A stretch of DNA of 64,000 nucleotides from positions 124,001-188,000 of the forward strand of contig CALWES010000003.1 of assembly GCA_944377405.1 (NCBI GenBank), read 5' to 3'. Every line of letters begins with the position of its first letter. The first letter of the stretch is position 1. A model generated the notes under the pieces. It searched no databases and was not told the origin of the DNA. It saw only the letters and a program-made list of their open reading frames with translations. Source of the DNA: an uncultured Lachnospiraceae bacterium. Lineage in GTDB: Bacteria; Bacillota; Clostridia; Lachnospirales; Lachnospiraceae. Positions 15,171-23,405 of the stretch are shown here, piece after piece. A program made the position numbers and the translations under genes.

Positions 15171-16463
15171 ATGGATAGCAGAATGAGACAAACCAGACAG
15201 TGGGGCAGGAGTAGAAGAAGGGGAAGGAGCAGGCGGAAAAAGCCTTCCAGGGGCTATCCCCTGCTTTTCTGCCTCCTTTTTCTGCTTCTCTGCGGGACCG
15301 GCTTTGTGATCTTCTCCGCAGCATCCGGAAGGGGGAGCGGAAGGGATCGCCTTATGGCAGGATCGGAGACTCCTGCGTCCGAAACTCCCGCACCGGAAAC
15401 GGGGCTTTCGGAGACACCTGAGCTCTCCCCGGAGACAGAATTCCTGGCAGAGACCGTACCGGAGGAAACCATGCCGGAGCCGGTGGAAAGTACGGCCGCC
15501 GTGGCAGAGCCCATAGAGCTTCTGTTTGGCGGAGACGTGTTCCTGAGCAGCTACGTCCTGGAGGCCTACGATCAGGGCGGTATCTCCGGGGTCCTGGGAG
15601 CAGGGCTCCGGGAGGCTGTGGAGGAGGCGGACCTCTTCATGGTGAATCAGGAATTTCCTGCCAGTGATCGGGGCGAGGCAGCCTCAGACAAGGAATTTAC
15701 CTTCCGGGTACCGCCGGAGCGTCTGGGGATCCTCCGGGAGATGGGGGTCGATCTGGTGACGCTGGCCAACAACCACAGCCTGGATTTTGGAAGGGAGGCC
15801 CTTACGGATACTCTGGATGCCCTGAAGGAAAGGGAGATCCTCTATACCGGAGCCGGCAGGAATGCTGCGGAGGCGGCGGAGCCGGTGATCCTGGAGCTGA
15901 AGGGGAAACGGATCGGATTTTTAGGAGCCAGCCGGGTGGCGCCGGAGATCACCTGGTCGGCCGGTACGGAACGGCCAGGCCTCCTTCTGGCCTATGACCC
16001 GGAGCGGCTCCTTAAGACGGTCGCAAAGATGCAGGAGCTCTGCGATTACACGGTGGTCTATATGCACTGGGGCGTGGAACGGGAGGAGGAACCGAAGGAA
16101 TACGTCCAGGAGCTGGCCCATCAGATCGTGGAGGCCGGGGCGGACCTGGTGATCGGGGCCCATCCCCATGTGCTGCAGGGAACGGAATACTGGAAGGGAG
16201 TCCCCATCGTCTACAGCCTGGGGAACCTGGTATTCGGCAGCAGCATCCCTAAAACCATGCTCCTTAAGGCGCGGATCGAGCCGGATACCGGAGAAACGGT
16301 CCTTTTCGTCCTGCCGGCTAAGGGGGCCCTGGGCTATACAAGGGAGCTGGAGGCTTCGGAAAGCCCCGCCTTTTATGACTGGTATGAAGGTCTGTCCTTC
16401 GACATTTCCGTGTCGGAGGATGGGACCCTGGTGCCTGCAGGCCAGGTGGCCGGGTCCGAATGA
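15171..16463 (+). CDS. CapA-family protein (PGA_cap metallophosphatase-like)
   Basis: 430 residues. A very basic cytoplasmic start (RRRGRSRRKK) precedes a single membrane anchor (about residues 28-50). A Ser/Thr/Pro/Glu-rich extracellular linker then leads to a CapA/PgsA-type domain from about residue 118. Landmarks are LLFGGDVFLSS, LANNHSLDFG, VVYMHWGVE and GAHPHVLQG, the metal-binding motifs of this calcineurin-like family. CapA proteins take part in poly-gamma-glutamate or other envelope polymer assembly. Here there are no capB/capC genes, so the target polymer is unclear. It lies upstream of an LCP-family gene and an SH3 gene, arguing for a wall-associated role. Confidence 0.88.
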   Translation: MDSRMRQTRQWGRSRRRGRSRRKKPSRGYPLLFCLLFLLLCGTGFVIFSAASGRGSGRDRLMAGSETPASETPAPETGLSETPELSPETEFLAETVPEETMPEPVESTAAVAEPIELLFGGDVFLSSYVLEAYDQGGISGVLGAGLREAVEEADLFMVNQEFPASDRGEAASDKEFTFRVPPERLGILREMGVDLVTLANNHSLDFGREALTDTLDALKEREILYTGAGRNAAEAAEPVILELKGKRIGFLGASRVAPEITWSAGTERPGLLLAYDPERLLKTVAKMQELCDYTVVYMHWGVEREEEPKEYVQELAHQIVEAGADLVIGAHPHVLQGTEYWKGVPIVYSLGNLVFGSSIPKTMLLKARIEPDTGETVLFVLPAKGALGYTRELEASESPAFYDWYEGLSFDISVSEDGTLVPAGQVAGSE

Positions 16464-16568
16464 TATCCTTACCAAAAGCTTACGATTCAGTAAAGAAAAC
16501 GGAGGAGACTGGATTTTCAAAAATCGGAGATTTATAATAGCGGAAAAATCAGGAAAAGAGGCAGATAC

Positions 16569-18209
16569 ATGAGACAAGAGGAATTTGAGCATAACCGGAG
16601 CCGCCGGGTAAGACGGTCCTCCGGCAGAGAATATGCAGAGATCATGCGGGGCCGCCGGGAGCCGGAGGCCTATGAGGATGACATCTATGAGGATGACATG
16701 GACCCGGAAGAGGATCCGGTGACGGATTACCGGGAGGTAAGGCCCGAGAGGGAACCTGGAAGGAGACGGAGCCGCCGGGAAGCGGATGAAACGGTCTCTG
16801 TCCGGGATCGGAGCAGAAGGGCCGTAACGAAGAAAAAGAAGAAGGGAGGATTCTTAAAGATCCTTCTTCTGCTGCTTGTGATCTGTGCCGGGGCGGTGTT
16901 TGCAAAGGGACTGCTGCAGGGAAACAACTGGACCGTGGCGGTCTTTGGCGTGGATTCCAGAGAAGGCACTCTGGAGCGGGGGACCAACTCCGACGTGATC
17001 ATGCTGGTGAACATCGATAAGCGGACCGGAGACATAAAGCTGGTGTCCGTTTACCGGGATACCTATCTGAAGATCAACGATGAGGGAGAGTACCACAAGA
17101 TCAATGAAGCCTATGCCCAGGGAGGACACAAGCAGGCCGTAAAGGCCCTGGAGGAGAACCTGGACATCCGGATCGACGACTATGTGACCTTCAGCTGGGC
17201 TGCGGTAGCCAAGGGGATCAATGCCCTTGGAGGTGTGGATATCGAGCTGAGCGATGCGGAATTCTACTATATCAATGCCTTCATTACGGAGACAGTCCAG
17301 GCCACGGGCATCGGCTCCACCCAGCTGTCCCATGCGGGCATGAATCATCTGGATGGAGTCCAGGCCGTGGCCTACGGAAGGCTCCGGCTGATGGATACGG
17401 ACTTCAACAGGACTGCAAGACAGAGAAAGGTGATCAGTCTTGCCATGGATAAGGCCAAGGCCGCCGATGCGGGGACCCTGACCAGCCTTGCGACAGCGAT
17501 CCTGCCGGAAGTATCCACCAGTGTGGGACTGGATGACCTGCAGCCGATCCTGAAGGCTCTGGACAAGTTCCAGATCAGCGAATCCACCGGATTCCCCTTT
17601 GCCCGGCAGACTGCCATGATCGGGTCCAAGGACTGCGTCATCCCCACCACCCTGGAGAGCAATGTGGTGACCCTGCATCAGCTGCTCTACGGTGAGGAGG
17701 ATTATCAGCCCTCCCAGAGGGTAAAGGCCATCAGCCAGCAGATCGCTGCGGACAGCGGATTTACGGAGGCAGGGGAAAATGCGCCGGAGGCAGGCACGGG
17801 AGGAGGAAGCGTCAGCCACCGCCCTGCAGAGACGGAGGCAGTCCCTGAGACGGCAGCTCCTGCACCGGAGGAGACCTCTGTGACGGAGGAGAGCACGGAA
17901 GAAAGTGAAAGTGTTTCCGAGGAAAGCACCCAGGAGAGCGGGGAGGAGACAGAAACCGCCTCTGTAGAGGAAACAGAAGAAAACAGGGAGCAGGAGACCG
18001 GCGAAACCACGGAGGTCCAGAGGGAGACGGAGAAGGAAACGAAACGTCCCACAAGGCCTGCGGAAACCTCTCCTGCGCCGGAGCACACAACGGCACCGGA
18101 GGTTACGGAAGGCCCCGGAGCCGGACTTCCGGATACGCCAGAGACCGTATCTCCGGGTCCCGGCATGGAACCCGCTCCGGAGGTGGTGCCGGAGGGACCG
18201 GGAGCCTAA
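16569..18209 (+). CDS. LytR-CpsA-Psr (LCP) family glycopolymer transferase
   Basis: 546 residues. Long charged cytoplasmic N-terminus (1-93), one transmembrane helix (FLKILLLLLVICAGAVFA), then the LCP domain. Its core VAVFGVDSREG, the NSDVIMLV Asp, VSVYRDTYL and DFNRTARQR arginines bind the polyprenyl-pyrophosphate substrate. LCP enzymes attach wall polymers to peptidoglycan on the outer face of the membrane. From about residue 400 the protein has a 145-residue tail almost entirely Glu, Thr, Ser and Pro, likely wall-spanning and disordered. GAGG ribosome site eight bases before ATG. Grouped with CapA-like and SH3 genes. Confidence 0.93.
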   Translation: MRQEEFEHNRSRRVRRSSGREYAEIMRGRREPEAYEDDIYEDDMDPEEDPVTDYREVRPEREPGRRRSRREADETVSVRDRSRRAVTKKKKKGGFLKILLLLLVICAGAVFAKGLLQGNNWTVAVFGVDSREGTLERGTNSDVIMLVNIDKRTGDIKLVSVYRDTYLKINDEGEYHKINEAYAQGGHKQAVKALEENLDIRIDDYVTFSWAAVAKGINALGGVDIELSDAEFYYINAFITETVQATGIGSTQLSHAGMNHLDGVQAVAYGRLRLMDTDFNRTARQRKVISLAMDKAKAADAGTLTSLATAILPEVSTSVGLDDLQPILKALDKFQISESTGFPFARQTAMIGSKDCVIPTTLESNVVTLHQLLYGEEDYQPSQRVKAISQQIAADSGFTEAGENAPEAGTGGGSVSHRPAETEAVPETAAPAPEETSVTEESTEESESVSEESTQESGEETETASVEETEENREQETGETTEVQRETEKETKRPTRPAETSPAPEHTTAPEVTEGPGAGLPDTPETVSPGPGMEPAPEVVPEGPGA

Positions 18210-18239
18210 AGACCGGACATACACAGAAAGGACAAGGCC

Positions 18240-18692
18240 ATGGAAGGATCTGACAGAAGCAGCAGAGGAAGAGGAACAGGAAAAAGATCCCTTGACAGAC
18301 AGGCGGCCGGAAGCAGAAGCAGGGGAAAAAGAAGGAAAGGAATCAGGGCGGCGAACCTCTGGAAACCGCCCTTTCTGCTTCTGTATGCCCTTGTGTTCCT
18401 GCTGTCGGTCTGGGCCGGTTATGAATACATTGCGATCCGGCATAACAGCGGGACCGTGTCTGCGGAAGCAGCCTCCACCGGAGGCGTCAGAATCACTCAG
18501 AACTGTAATATACGGGAGGCTCCCGGCACGGACTCTCCGGTGATCGGAGGGGGCAGCGAGGGCACCGTATATGAATATGCCGGACGGACGGAGACCACCG
18601 GGGAGGACAGTCTCTGGTACAGTATTTATTATGAGGACACCGTTGGCTGGGTCAGTGAGGCTGTGGCCTCCTTCCGGCCCGATGGCGCCTGA
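18240..18692 (+). CDS. Membrane-anchored SH3-domain protein
   Basis: 150 residues: Arg/Lys/Ser-rich cytoplasmic start, one membrane helix (FLLLYALVFLLSVWAGY) and a short linker. A C-terminal bacterial SH3b domain follows (NCNIREAPGTDSPVIGG ... SLWYSIYYEDTVGWVSE) and probably binds peptidoglycan. It follows the LCP gene by 30 bp with an AGGA ribosome site and is likely co-transcribed. N-terminal layout (basic stretch then TM) mirrors that of the CapA-like and LCP proteins, suggesting the three act together at the wall. Confidence 0.82.
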   Translation: MEGSDRSSRGRGTGKRSLDRQAAGSRSRGKRRKGIRAANLWKPPFLLLYALVFLLSVWAGYEYIAIRHNSGTVSAEAASTGGVRITQNCNIREAPGTDSPVIGGGSEGTVYEYAGRTETTGEDSLWYSIYYEDTVGWVSEAVASFRPDGA

Positions 18693-18703
18693 AATGAGGA
18701 ACG

Positions 18704-19092
18704 ATGCAGAAAACATGGATGATCGGAGAACTGGCGGAGCTTCTGGGCGTCAGCCGGAACGCCATCTGAAAAATGTGGCCCGCCTTGAGATAACAAAGAG
18801 CTATTACCGGGACCATAGGCAGGAGACGGGAAGCTATGAGCTACGGGATCAGGAAGAGATCGTCATTATTTCCGAACCCAGGGCAGATTATTTTGAAGTC
18901 ATGTGCGATTATTTTTCCCTGGGAAAGCAGAACGGGGATATGACACACTGCTATCTCAATGCGGAATATGATATGGATCAGGACTGCCGGGCCCCGGAAA
19001 GGACCTGCCTGATCCTGAAGTCCTCGGAGCTCCGGCTTCTGGGACGGGAGGATCTCCTTCCCGTCAGGAAGCAGGACCGGGGTGGTCCATGA
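18704..19092 (+). pseudogene. Possibly frameshifted HTH-type gene
   Basis: From ATG 18704 the frame reads MQKTWMIGELAELLGVSRNA, which looks exactly like the start of a MerR-like helix-turn-helix, and then hits TGA after 21 codons. The frame one base back is open from upstream and continues past that point as HLKNVARLEITKSYYRDHRQ up to GREDLLPVRKQDRGG at 19092. It contains a stretch IVIISEPRADYFEVMCDYFS. A single-base indel near 18750-18768 would join the two parts into one protein of about 130 residues. Without a frameshift, an ATG at 18694 gives a 132-residue unrecognised protein without a ribosome site. Confidence 0.5.
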
Positions 19093-19099
19093 TAGGGGA

Positions 19100-19555
19100 T
19101 CAGCGGATATGGAGCTTGACGCCGCGCTTCAGGCTTCCGTCACTGTTCCATTCCTCGTAGATGTAGGGAGTCTTTCCTACGGTCCCGTTTTCAGAAAACT
19201 CATAGGTGTCAAAGTTATAGGGGTGGTAGCCCGTTACCATCTTGCAGGTCTGTTTGTCAAAATAATAGACATTGCCGTTGATCTTCATGGCGCCGGCCTG
19301 GAGCTCCCCCGTATCCGTTGCAAAGTACCAGGTGTCATCCCTCTGGATCCAGCCTGTACGCAGGAGCTGATCGTTTCCGAAGTAATACCAGTGATCCTTG
19401 TACTGGACCCAGTTATTGGTGCAGTAAGCGCCGTCACCCCACTGATATTTCACGCCCTGGGCCGTGTTCACAAAACCTGCGGCCATTGCCGGGATGGCAG
19501 CTGCTGCGGAAAGGGCTGCAGCCGCGATGGCTGCCGCAAACAATTTCTTTCTCAT
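19100..19555 (-). CDS. Secreted protein with cell-wall-binding repeats
   Basis: 151 residues: Sec signal peptide (MRKKLFAAAIAAAALSAAAA, cleavage after AMA) followed by glucan/choline-binding-type repeats. Typical units are NNWVQYKDHWYYFGNDQ, RTGWIQRDDTWYFATDTGE and GAMKINGNVYYFDKQ. There is no catalytic domain, so it is probably a wall-coating or accessory protein. Start ATG 19555 with GGAGG at the right distance. Its upstream region holds a palindrome and a 10-bp tandem repeat, so it is likely tightly regulated. It converges with the frameshifted gene at 18704. Confidence 0.85.
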   Translation of the reverse strand: MRKKLFAAAIAAAALSAAAAIPAMAAGFVNTAQGVKYQWGDGAYCTNNWVQYKDHWYYFGNDQLLRTGWIQRDDTWYFATDTGELQAGAMKINGNVYYFDKQTCKMVTGYHPYNFDTYEFSENGTVGKTPYIYEEWNSDGSLKRGVKLHIR

Positions 19556-19593
19556 AATATGAAAGCCTCCTTGTTGTTTCTTGAAACACCCCG

Positions 19594-19669
19594 AGTATAG
19601 GGTATGGACCCGGTCCATAGGCAACAGGAGTCCGGATTTCGTAAGAAAGCGTAAGAATGCGTAAGAATG
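19594..19669 (-). promoter_or_regulatory. Regulatory region: palindrome and 10-bp direct repeats
   Basis: Minus-strand -10 TATACT (19594-19599). Immediately upstream is the perfect palindrome TATGGACC-C-GGTCCATA (19603-19619). Beyond it GTAAGAA(A/T)GC is repeated at 19641, 19651 and 19661, exactly one helical turn apart. The arrangement suggests an activator on the direct repeats and a dimeric regulator on the palindrome. Confidence 0.6.
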
Positions 19670-19777
19670 CTTAAAAAAAGCTTACCGGATCCCATCTGGC
19701 AGCTTTCACAAAAAGATTGTATTTTTTTAGTACAATTGTCAATAGAAAAAAAGGCTTGCATATGCTATTATAAAGAC

Positions 19778-20207
19778 AACTTAAGAAGACCTTATGAAAT
19801 CTTCAAAAAGCTATCATAAAAAGATCAATGGTTTGAAAAATGCAAGGACGTTTTAAAATTGTTAGATAGAAGATAGCATTTCACAAAAGGGGAAAATAAG
19901 AAGATAAGATAGGGAGCCCTTAAGACCCAAATAAAACTGAATAAGCCGACGGACCTGATAATTATTTTAGATAGGATCCAAGCCAATGGATCATATCAGA
20001 ACTTACCAAAGAGAAAGGTAAAAAAATGATTATCAAAATATTCGGAATTCGAGAAAGGAGAATTTGTCCAATGGCAGAGTGTAAGTGATAAGAGCTTCTG
20101 TGAAAAGTTTGAGTAACGGAAGCTCTTATCATGTTGTGGTTTTATCTGGATCAGGGCTGAGATCAGCAGGATACGAACAAAGCTGCCGGAAGACCGGCAG
20201 CCTTTTT
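19778..20207 (+). ncRNA. Candidate structured non-coding RNA (about 430 nt)
   Basis: Within the 650-bp gene-free interval 19556-20205 there is a plus-strand extended -10 (TGC-TATTAT, -10 at 19766-19771). It also has a textbook terminator, GCTGCCGG-AAGA-CCGGCAGC plus TTTTT at 20182-20207, with no real CDS between. Internal complementary segments include GCTATC (19810) with GATAGC (19872) and CTGATA (19955) with TATCAG (19994). The latter pair encloses GATCCA/TGGATC. A 16-bp stem, TGATAAGAGCTTCTGT (20086-20101), pairs with 20116-20131. A 20-codon ORF (20026-20088, MIIKIFGIRE...) and a 5-codon ORF behind AAAGGAG (20071) lie near its 3' end. No known RNA class was recognised. Confidence 0.5.
20182..20207. 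terminator. Bidirectional terminator between ncRNA and HAD gene
   Basis: Perfect 8-bp GC stem with AAGA tetraloop. TTTTT follows on the plus side and overlaps the HAD stop codon; TTTGTT follows on the minus side. Confidence 0.9.
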
Positions 20208-20877
20208 ATTCAATGATATGTCTGACGATGTCCATGGGAGTCTCCACCAGATCCTGGGCACCGGCTCCAAGAAGCTCCTCCCGGCTTCCGTAGCCGTAGA
20301 GAACCCCCAGGGTCTGAAGCCCAAGCTCCCGGGCAGCACTCATATCATAGGCCCGGTCTCCCACCATGACTGCGTTCTCCGGATCCTTGATGTCGTTGGA
20401 CCGGAGGATATGGAGCAGAACATCTTTTTTGTTGCTGCGGACACCGGGATCCCCCATCTTTTCCATCTCATCGTTGGTTACACCGGAAATGAAACACAGA
20501 TAAGGGCTGAGACCAAAATGATCCGCAATGGAAACAGCCAGATGCTCCGGCTTTGCCGTGGCGATCATCAGCTTTTTTCCGTGGGCATTCAGGGTCTGAA
20601 GCATCTCAAGGGCACCATCGTAGGGACGGTTTTCAAACTTACCCCTGGCTTCATAATATTCCCGGAAGATCCTGACGGCATTATCCGACTGTACGGCGTT
20701 CATACCGTAGATCTCCATAAAAGTGTGATGCAGGGGCGGGCCGATGACATTGCGGAAGCTGTCCGGTTTCGGAGTGATGCCTAGTTCCGTAAGGGCATAG
20801 ACCAGTGCGTTAATGATTCCTTCGTAGGAATCCGTAAGGGTACCATCCAGATCAAACAGGATGTATTTCTTTTCCAT
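20206..20877 (-). CDS. HAD-superfamily phosphatase (phosphoglycolate phosphatase-like)
   Basis: 223-residue cytoplasmic HAD hydrolase with small helical cap (subclass IA). Motif I is FDLDGTLTDS (nucleophile Asp9, general acid Asp11), motif II the IATAKPEH Thr, motif III a Lys near 142, and motif IV VGDRAYDM. It resembles Gph/PpaX-type phosphatases. Substrates of this group are small phosphomonoesters and cannot be assigned from sequence. A consensus promoter (20920-20948) precedes it; the ATG lacks a strong SD. Confidence 0.9.
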   Translation of the reverse strand: MEKKYILFDLDGTLTDSYEGIINALVYALTELGITPKPDSFRNVIGPPLHHTFMEIYGMNAVQSDNAVRIFREYYEARGKFENRPYDGALEMLQTLNAHGKKLMIATAKPEHLAVSIADHFGLSPYLCFISGVTNDEMEKMGDPGVRSNKKDVLLHILRSNDIKDPENAVMVGDRAYDMSAARELGLQTLGVLYGYGSREELLGAGAQDLVETPMDIVRHIIE

Positions 20878-20919
20878 AGCATGCCTTTCCGATATCAGTC
20901 ATAAGAATTTATTTGAACC

Positions 20920-20948
20920 AATATACCACTTTTATGGTCAATTATCAA
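20920..20948 (-). promoter_or_regulatory. Promoter of the HAD phosphatase
   Basis: Minus strand TTGATA (20943-20948), 17 bp, TATATT (20920-20925). Confidence 0.8.
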
Positions 20949-21027
20949 GAAAATAGGGCACTTTAGGGGCTTTTTTTGGAATAAAAGGGCAGAATTCTCC
21001 CATTTTCCTCACAAAAACCGGGTCAAA

Positions 21028-21219
21028 TCAGGAAGAAGACATGATATCGGAGATCCGGCAGTCCAGATAAGTCCGGAGCTTGTCGATGGTATGGAGAGAG
21101 ACGGGACGGTTTTTTCTGAGGCGTACCATGGTCTCTGCGGAGATCAGGCCGATCTCAACAAGGCGGGTCCTCCTGATGTTCCTTCTCTCTAAGAGCAAGA
21201 ATAAGCGATGATAGTTCAT
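21028..21219 (-). CDS. Small XRE-like HTH protein (second of an overlapping pair)
   Basis: 63 residues, essentially one helix-turn-helix domain (LLERRNIRRTRLVEIGLISA, then ETMVRLRKNRPVSLHTIDKL) of the YozG/Cro-C1 type. Start ATG 21219 behind GAGGAGG; the ribosome site and first 22 codons lie inside the preceding XRE gene (65-bp overlap, different frame). Probably translationally coupled to it. DNA targets unknown. Confidence 0.75.
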   Translation of the reverse strand: MNYHRLFLLLERRNIRRTRLVEIGLISAETMVRLRKNRPVSLHTIDKLRTYLDCRISDIMSSS

Positions 21220-21421
21220 GATCCTCCTCTCCCTCTTCCAGAAGGTCGGTGACAGAACATTGCAGGATCTCACAGAGCCTGTCCAGAAGAGTCGTATAGA
21301 CGTACTGGTCGTGTCTTAAGGCGTAGAGACTGTGGGCGGAAATGCCGTGGACGCGCTGAAGTTCATACTGGCTGATACCCTTTTGGGAAAGCAGCCTCCA
21401 GAATCTGCGGTAACTGATCAT
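21155..21421 (-). CDS. Small XRE-like HTH protein (first of an overlapping pair)
   Basis: 88 residues with a Cro/C1-type HTH (RRFWRLLSQKGISQYELQRV, then HGISAHSLYALRHDQYV), followed by a DRLCEILQCSVTDLLE helix typical of the YozG group and a charged tail. Start ATG 21421 with GGAGG eight bases upstream. The gene overlaps the next small HTH gene by 65 bp. Two copies of AGATAGGG (21495, 21514) lie upstream and could be operator half-sites. Confidence 0.78.
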   Translation of the reverse strand: MISYRRFWRLLSQKGISQYELQRVHGISAHSLYALRHDQYVYTTLLDRLCEILQCSVTDLLEEGEEDHELSSLILALREKEHQEDPPC

Positions 21422-21602
21422 GGGAAGGTCCTCCAAAGACCGGAGCGAGGGCTTCCGGGGGCTTAGGCAGGGAGAGTCGTACGACAGGTAGAAAAGATAG
21501 GGCTTTGCGACTCAGATAGGGTGTCAAAAAGATAAAGATAATGTGTGGATTCATTTTAACAGAGAGGGGCTGAAATGAAAAGCGGTAATTTTCAACGGGG
21601 CA

Positions 21603-21631
21603 TTGATTTTTTTACAGGAAATCCGTATAGT
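21603..21631 (+). promoter_or_regulatory. Promoter of rho
   Basis: TTGATT (21603-21608), 17 bp, TATAGT (21626-21631), 30 bp before the start codon. Confidence 0.75.
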
Positions 21632-21660
21632 ATAAGAAATCGTTCAGAAAGGGACAGGCG

Positions 21661-23025
21661 GTGCATATGCGTGAAAAACTGAAAACATTACCTCTGCAGA
21701 CCCTCCGGGAGATGGCCAGAGAACAGGGCCTCCGGGTGTCAGGGCTCCGGAAGGATGAGGTCATAGACCTTCTGTGCAGCCTTGCGGAAAAGCAGGAGCA
21801 CCAACAGGAGGCCGAAAAGGAAGAAAAGCAGGACATAAAGGAAGCAAGGCCTCAGAAGCTGACGGAGCAGGCACCGGACCTGTCTGCCCTGGATTCGGGA
21901 GAAAAGGCCCGGGGTATCCTGGAGGTGATGCCGGAGGGAAACTTCGGCTTTATCCGCTGTGACAATTATCTGCCGGGAGAGGACGACGTGTATGTGGCTC
22001 CCAGCCAGATCCGGAAGTTTAACCTCAGGACCGGAGACATTATCGAAGGGAACCGGAGGATCCGCAACTCTGCGGAGCGCTTTGCGGCCCTTCTCTATGT
22101 GACCAGCATCAACGGCCATCCGGCGGACGACTCCGTAAAGAGGCGCCATTTTGAAGACCTTACTCCCATCTTCCCGGACCGGCGCATCCGCCTGGACCGG
22201 GGGGATCAGTCCAACCTGGCCCTTCGGGTCATGGACCTACTGGCTCCCATCGGAAGGGGCCAGAGAGGAATGATCGTTTCTCCGCCCAAAGCGGGAAAAA
22301 CCACCCTTCTGAAGCAGGTGGCCAAGGCAATCCTGGCTGCAGAACCGAAGATGCACCTGATCATCCTGCTCATAGACGAACGGCCTGAGGAGGTCACGGA
22401 TATGAAGGAGGAGGTACGGGGGGATCAGGTGGAGGTGATCTACTCCACCTTCGATGAGCTTCCTGAGCGGCATAAGCGGGTCTCCGAGATGGTCATCGAG
22501 CGGGCAAAGCGCCTGGTGGAATACGGAGAGGACGTGACGATCCTTCTGGATTCCATCACCAGACTGGCAAGGGCCTACAACCTGGTGGTGCCGGCCTCAG
22601 GAAGAACTCTTTCCGGCGGTCTGGACCCGGCGGCCCTGCACATGCCGAAGCGTTTCTTCGGCGCCGCCAGAAACCTCCGGGAGGGAGGCTCCCTTACGAT
22701 CCTTGCCACGGCCCTGATCGATACGGGAAGCCGTATGGACGACGTGATCTACGAGGAATTCAAGGGAACGGGCAATATGGAGCTGGTATTGGACCGGAGG
22801 CTCTCGGAACGCCGGATCTTCCCTGCCATCGATATCTTAAAGAGCGGAACCAGACGGGACGATCTGCTGCTGGATCCCGAGGAGCAGGAGGCGGTGGCCA
22901 TCGTCCGCCGGGCGGTCAATACCCAGCGGCCGGAGGAGATGGTGGAGCGGGTCCTGGAGGAATTTACCAGGAGCCGGAACAACCGGGAATTTGCGGCCCG
23001 GGTGAAAAAGACCAGACTCCAGTAA
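21661..23025 (+). CDS. rho: Transcription termination factor Rho
   Basis: RNA-dependent hexameric ATPase/helicase that ends transcription. 454 residues: SAP-like Rho_N domain ([20 protein letters not shown]), a Gln/Glu/Lys-rich spacer and a cold-shock-like RNA-binding domain ([20 protein letters not shown]). The ATPase domain has P-loop [12 protein letters not shown] (about 207-218), Walker [13 protein letters not shown] and a C-terminal ring with the [20 protein letters not shown] loop. Start is GTG 21661 or ATG 21667; the ribosome site fits either. It heads the conserved rho-rpmE-DUF1385-prmC-prfA neighbourhood. Confidence 0.97.
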   Translation: MHMREKLKTLPLQTLREMAREQGLRVSGLRKDEVIDLLCSLAEKQEHQQEAEKEEKQDIKEARPQKLTEQAPDLSALDSGEKARGILEVMPEGNFGFIRCDNYLPGEDDVYVAPSQIRKFNLRTGDIIEGNRRIRNSAERFAALLYVTSINGHPADDSVKRRHFEDLTPIFPDRRIRLDRGDQSNLALRVMDLLAPIGRGQRGMIVSPPKAGKTTLLKQVAKAILAAEPKMHLIILLIDERPEEVTDMKEEVRGDQVEVIYSTFDELPERHKRVSEMVIERAKRLVEYGEDVTILLDSITRLARAYNLVVPASGRTLSGGLDPAALHMPKRFFGAARNLREGGSLTILATALIDTGSRMDDVIYEEFKGTGNMELVLDRRLSERRIFPAIDILKSGTRRDDLLLDPEEQEAVAIVRRAVNTQRPEEMVERVLEEFTRSRNNREFAARVKKTRLQ

Positions 23026-23032
23026 AAAAAAC

Positions 23033-23061
23033 TTGCATAAGCCGGGGGTCTGTGGTATACT
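23033..23061 (+). promoter_or_regulatory. Promoter of rpmE
   Basis: TTGCAT (23033-23038), 17 bp, TATACT (23056-23061), located right after the rho stop codon. Confidence 0.85.
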
Positions 23062-23082
23062 CTCTAAGCTATATATTGACGT

Positions 23083-23099
23083 GGCGGTTGGGAATCGCC
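23083..23099 (+). promoter_or_regulatory. Hairpin in the rpmE leader (possible L31 leader)
   Basis: GGCGGTT-GGG-AATCGCC forms a 7-bp stem (one G-U) in the short leader, 25 bp before the start codon. L31 leaders that mediate autoregulation are known in Firmicutes; identity with that motif was not verified. Confidence 0.4.
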
Positions 23100-23124
23100 A
23101 AATATCGTAAGAGAGGTGAAAAAA

Positions 23125-23328
23125 ATGAAGGAAGGAATCCATCCCGCGTATCATCAGGCAACTGTTACCTGCCATTGCGGAAACACATTCACAACAGGTT
23201 CCACCAAGGAGAATATCACGGTAGAAATCTGCTCAAAGTGCCATCCGTTCTACACTGGTAAGGAAAAGGCTGCTGCAGCACGCGGACGTATCGAGGCATT
23301 CAACAAAAAGTACGGAATGCAGAAGTAA
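23125..23328 (+). CDS. rpmE: 50S ribosomal protein L31 (zinc-binding type)
   Basis: 67-residue ribosomal protein. The four zinc ligands are present (C16 and C18 in TCHCGNTF, C36 and C39 in ICSKCHPF), so it is the C+ paralogue that can also store zinc. Start ATG 23125 behind GAGAGGTG; an in-frame GTG nine bases upstream is less likely. Own promoter and terminator make it an independent unit between rho and the DUF1385 gene. Confidence 0.97.
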   Translation: MKEGIHPAYHQATVTCHCGNTFTTGSTKENITVEICSKCHPFYTGKEKAAAARGRIEAFNKKYGMQK

Positions 23329-23345
23329 GACATATAAGAACGAAG

Positions 23346-23390
23346 AAAAGCCGGACGGTACACATGTGCTGTCCGGTTTTCATTTTTCAA
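23346..23390 (+). terminator. Terminator after rpmE
   Basis: AAGCCGGAC...GTCCGGTTTT stem with ACATGT-centred loop, then CATTTTTC. Confidence 0.85.
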
Positions 23391-23405
23391 GAAAGAGAGC
23401 AGTGA

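Noticed and set aside
13875..15191. Open frame of 438 codons opposite the M20 peptidase
   Set aside because: Shadow frame; also runs across the tRNA-cluster and M20 promoters.
16854..18716. Open frame of 620 codons opposite the LCP gene
   Set aside because: Low-complexity mirror of the Glu/Thr-rich LCP tail; the LCP gene has clear domain evidence.
18750..18775. Programmed -1 frameshift in the HTH-type gene
   Set aside because: No convincing slippery heptamer before the TGA and no downstream pseudoknot seen; plain mutation or sequencing error is simpler.
21495..21521. Repeated AGATAGGG pair as LytTR-type sites
   Set aside because: Spacing of 19 bp does not match the 21-bp period of such sites, and only two copies exist.
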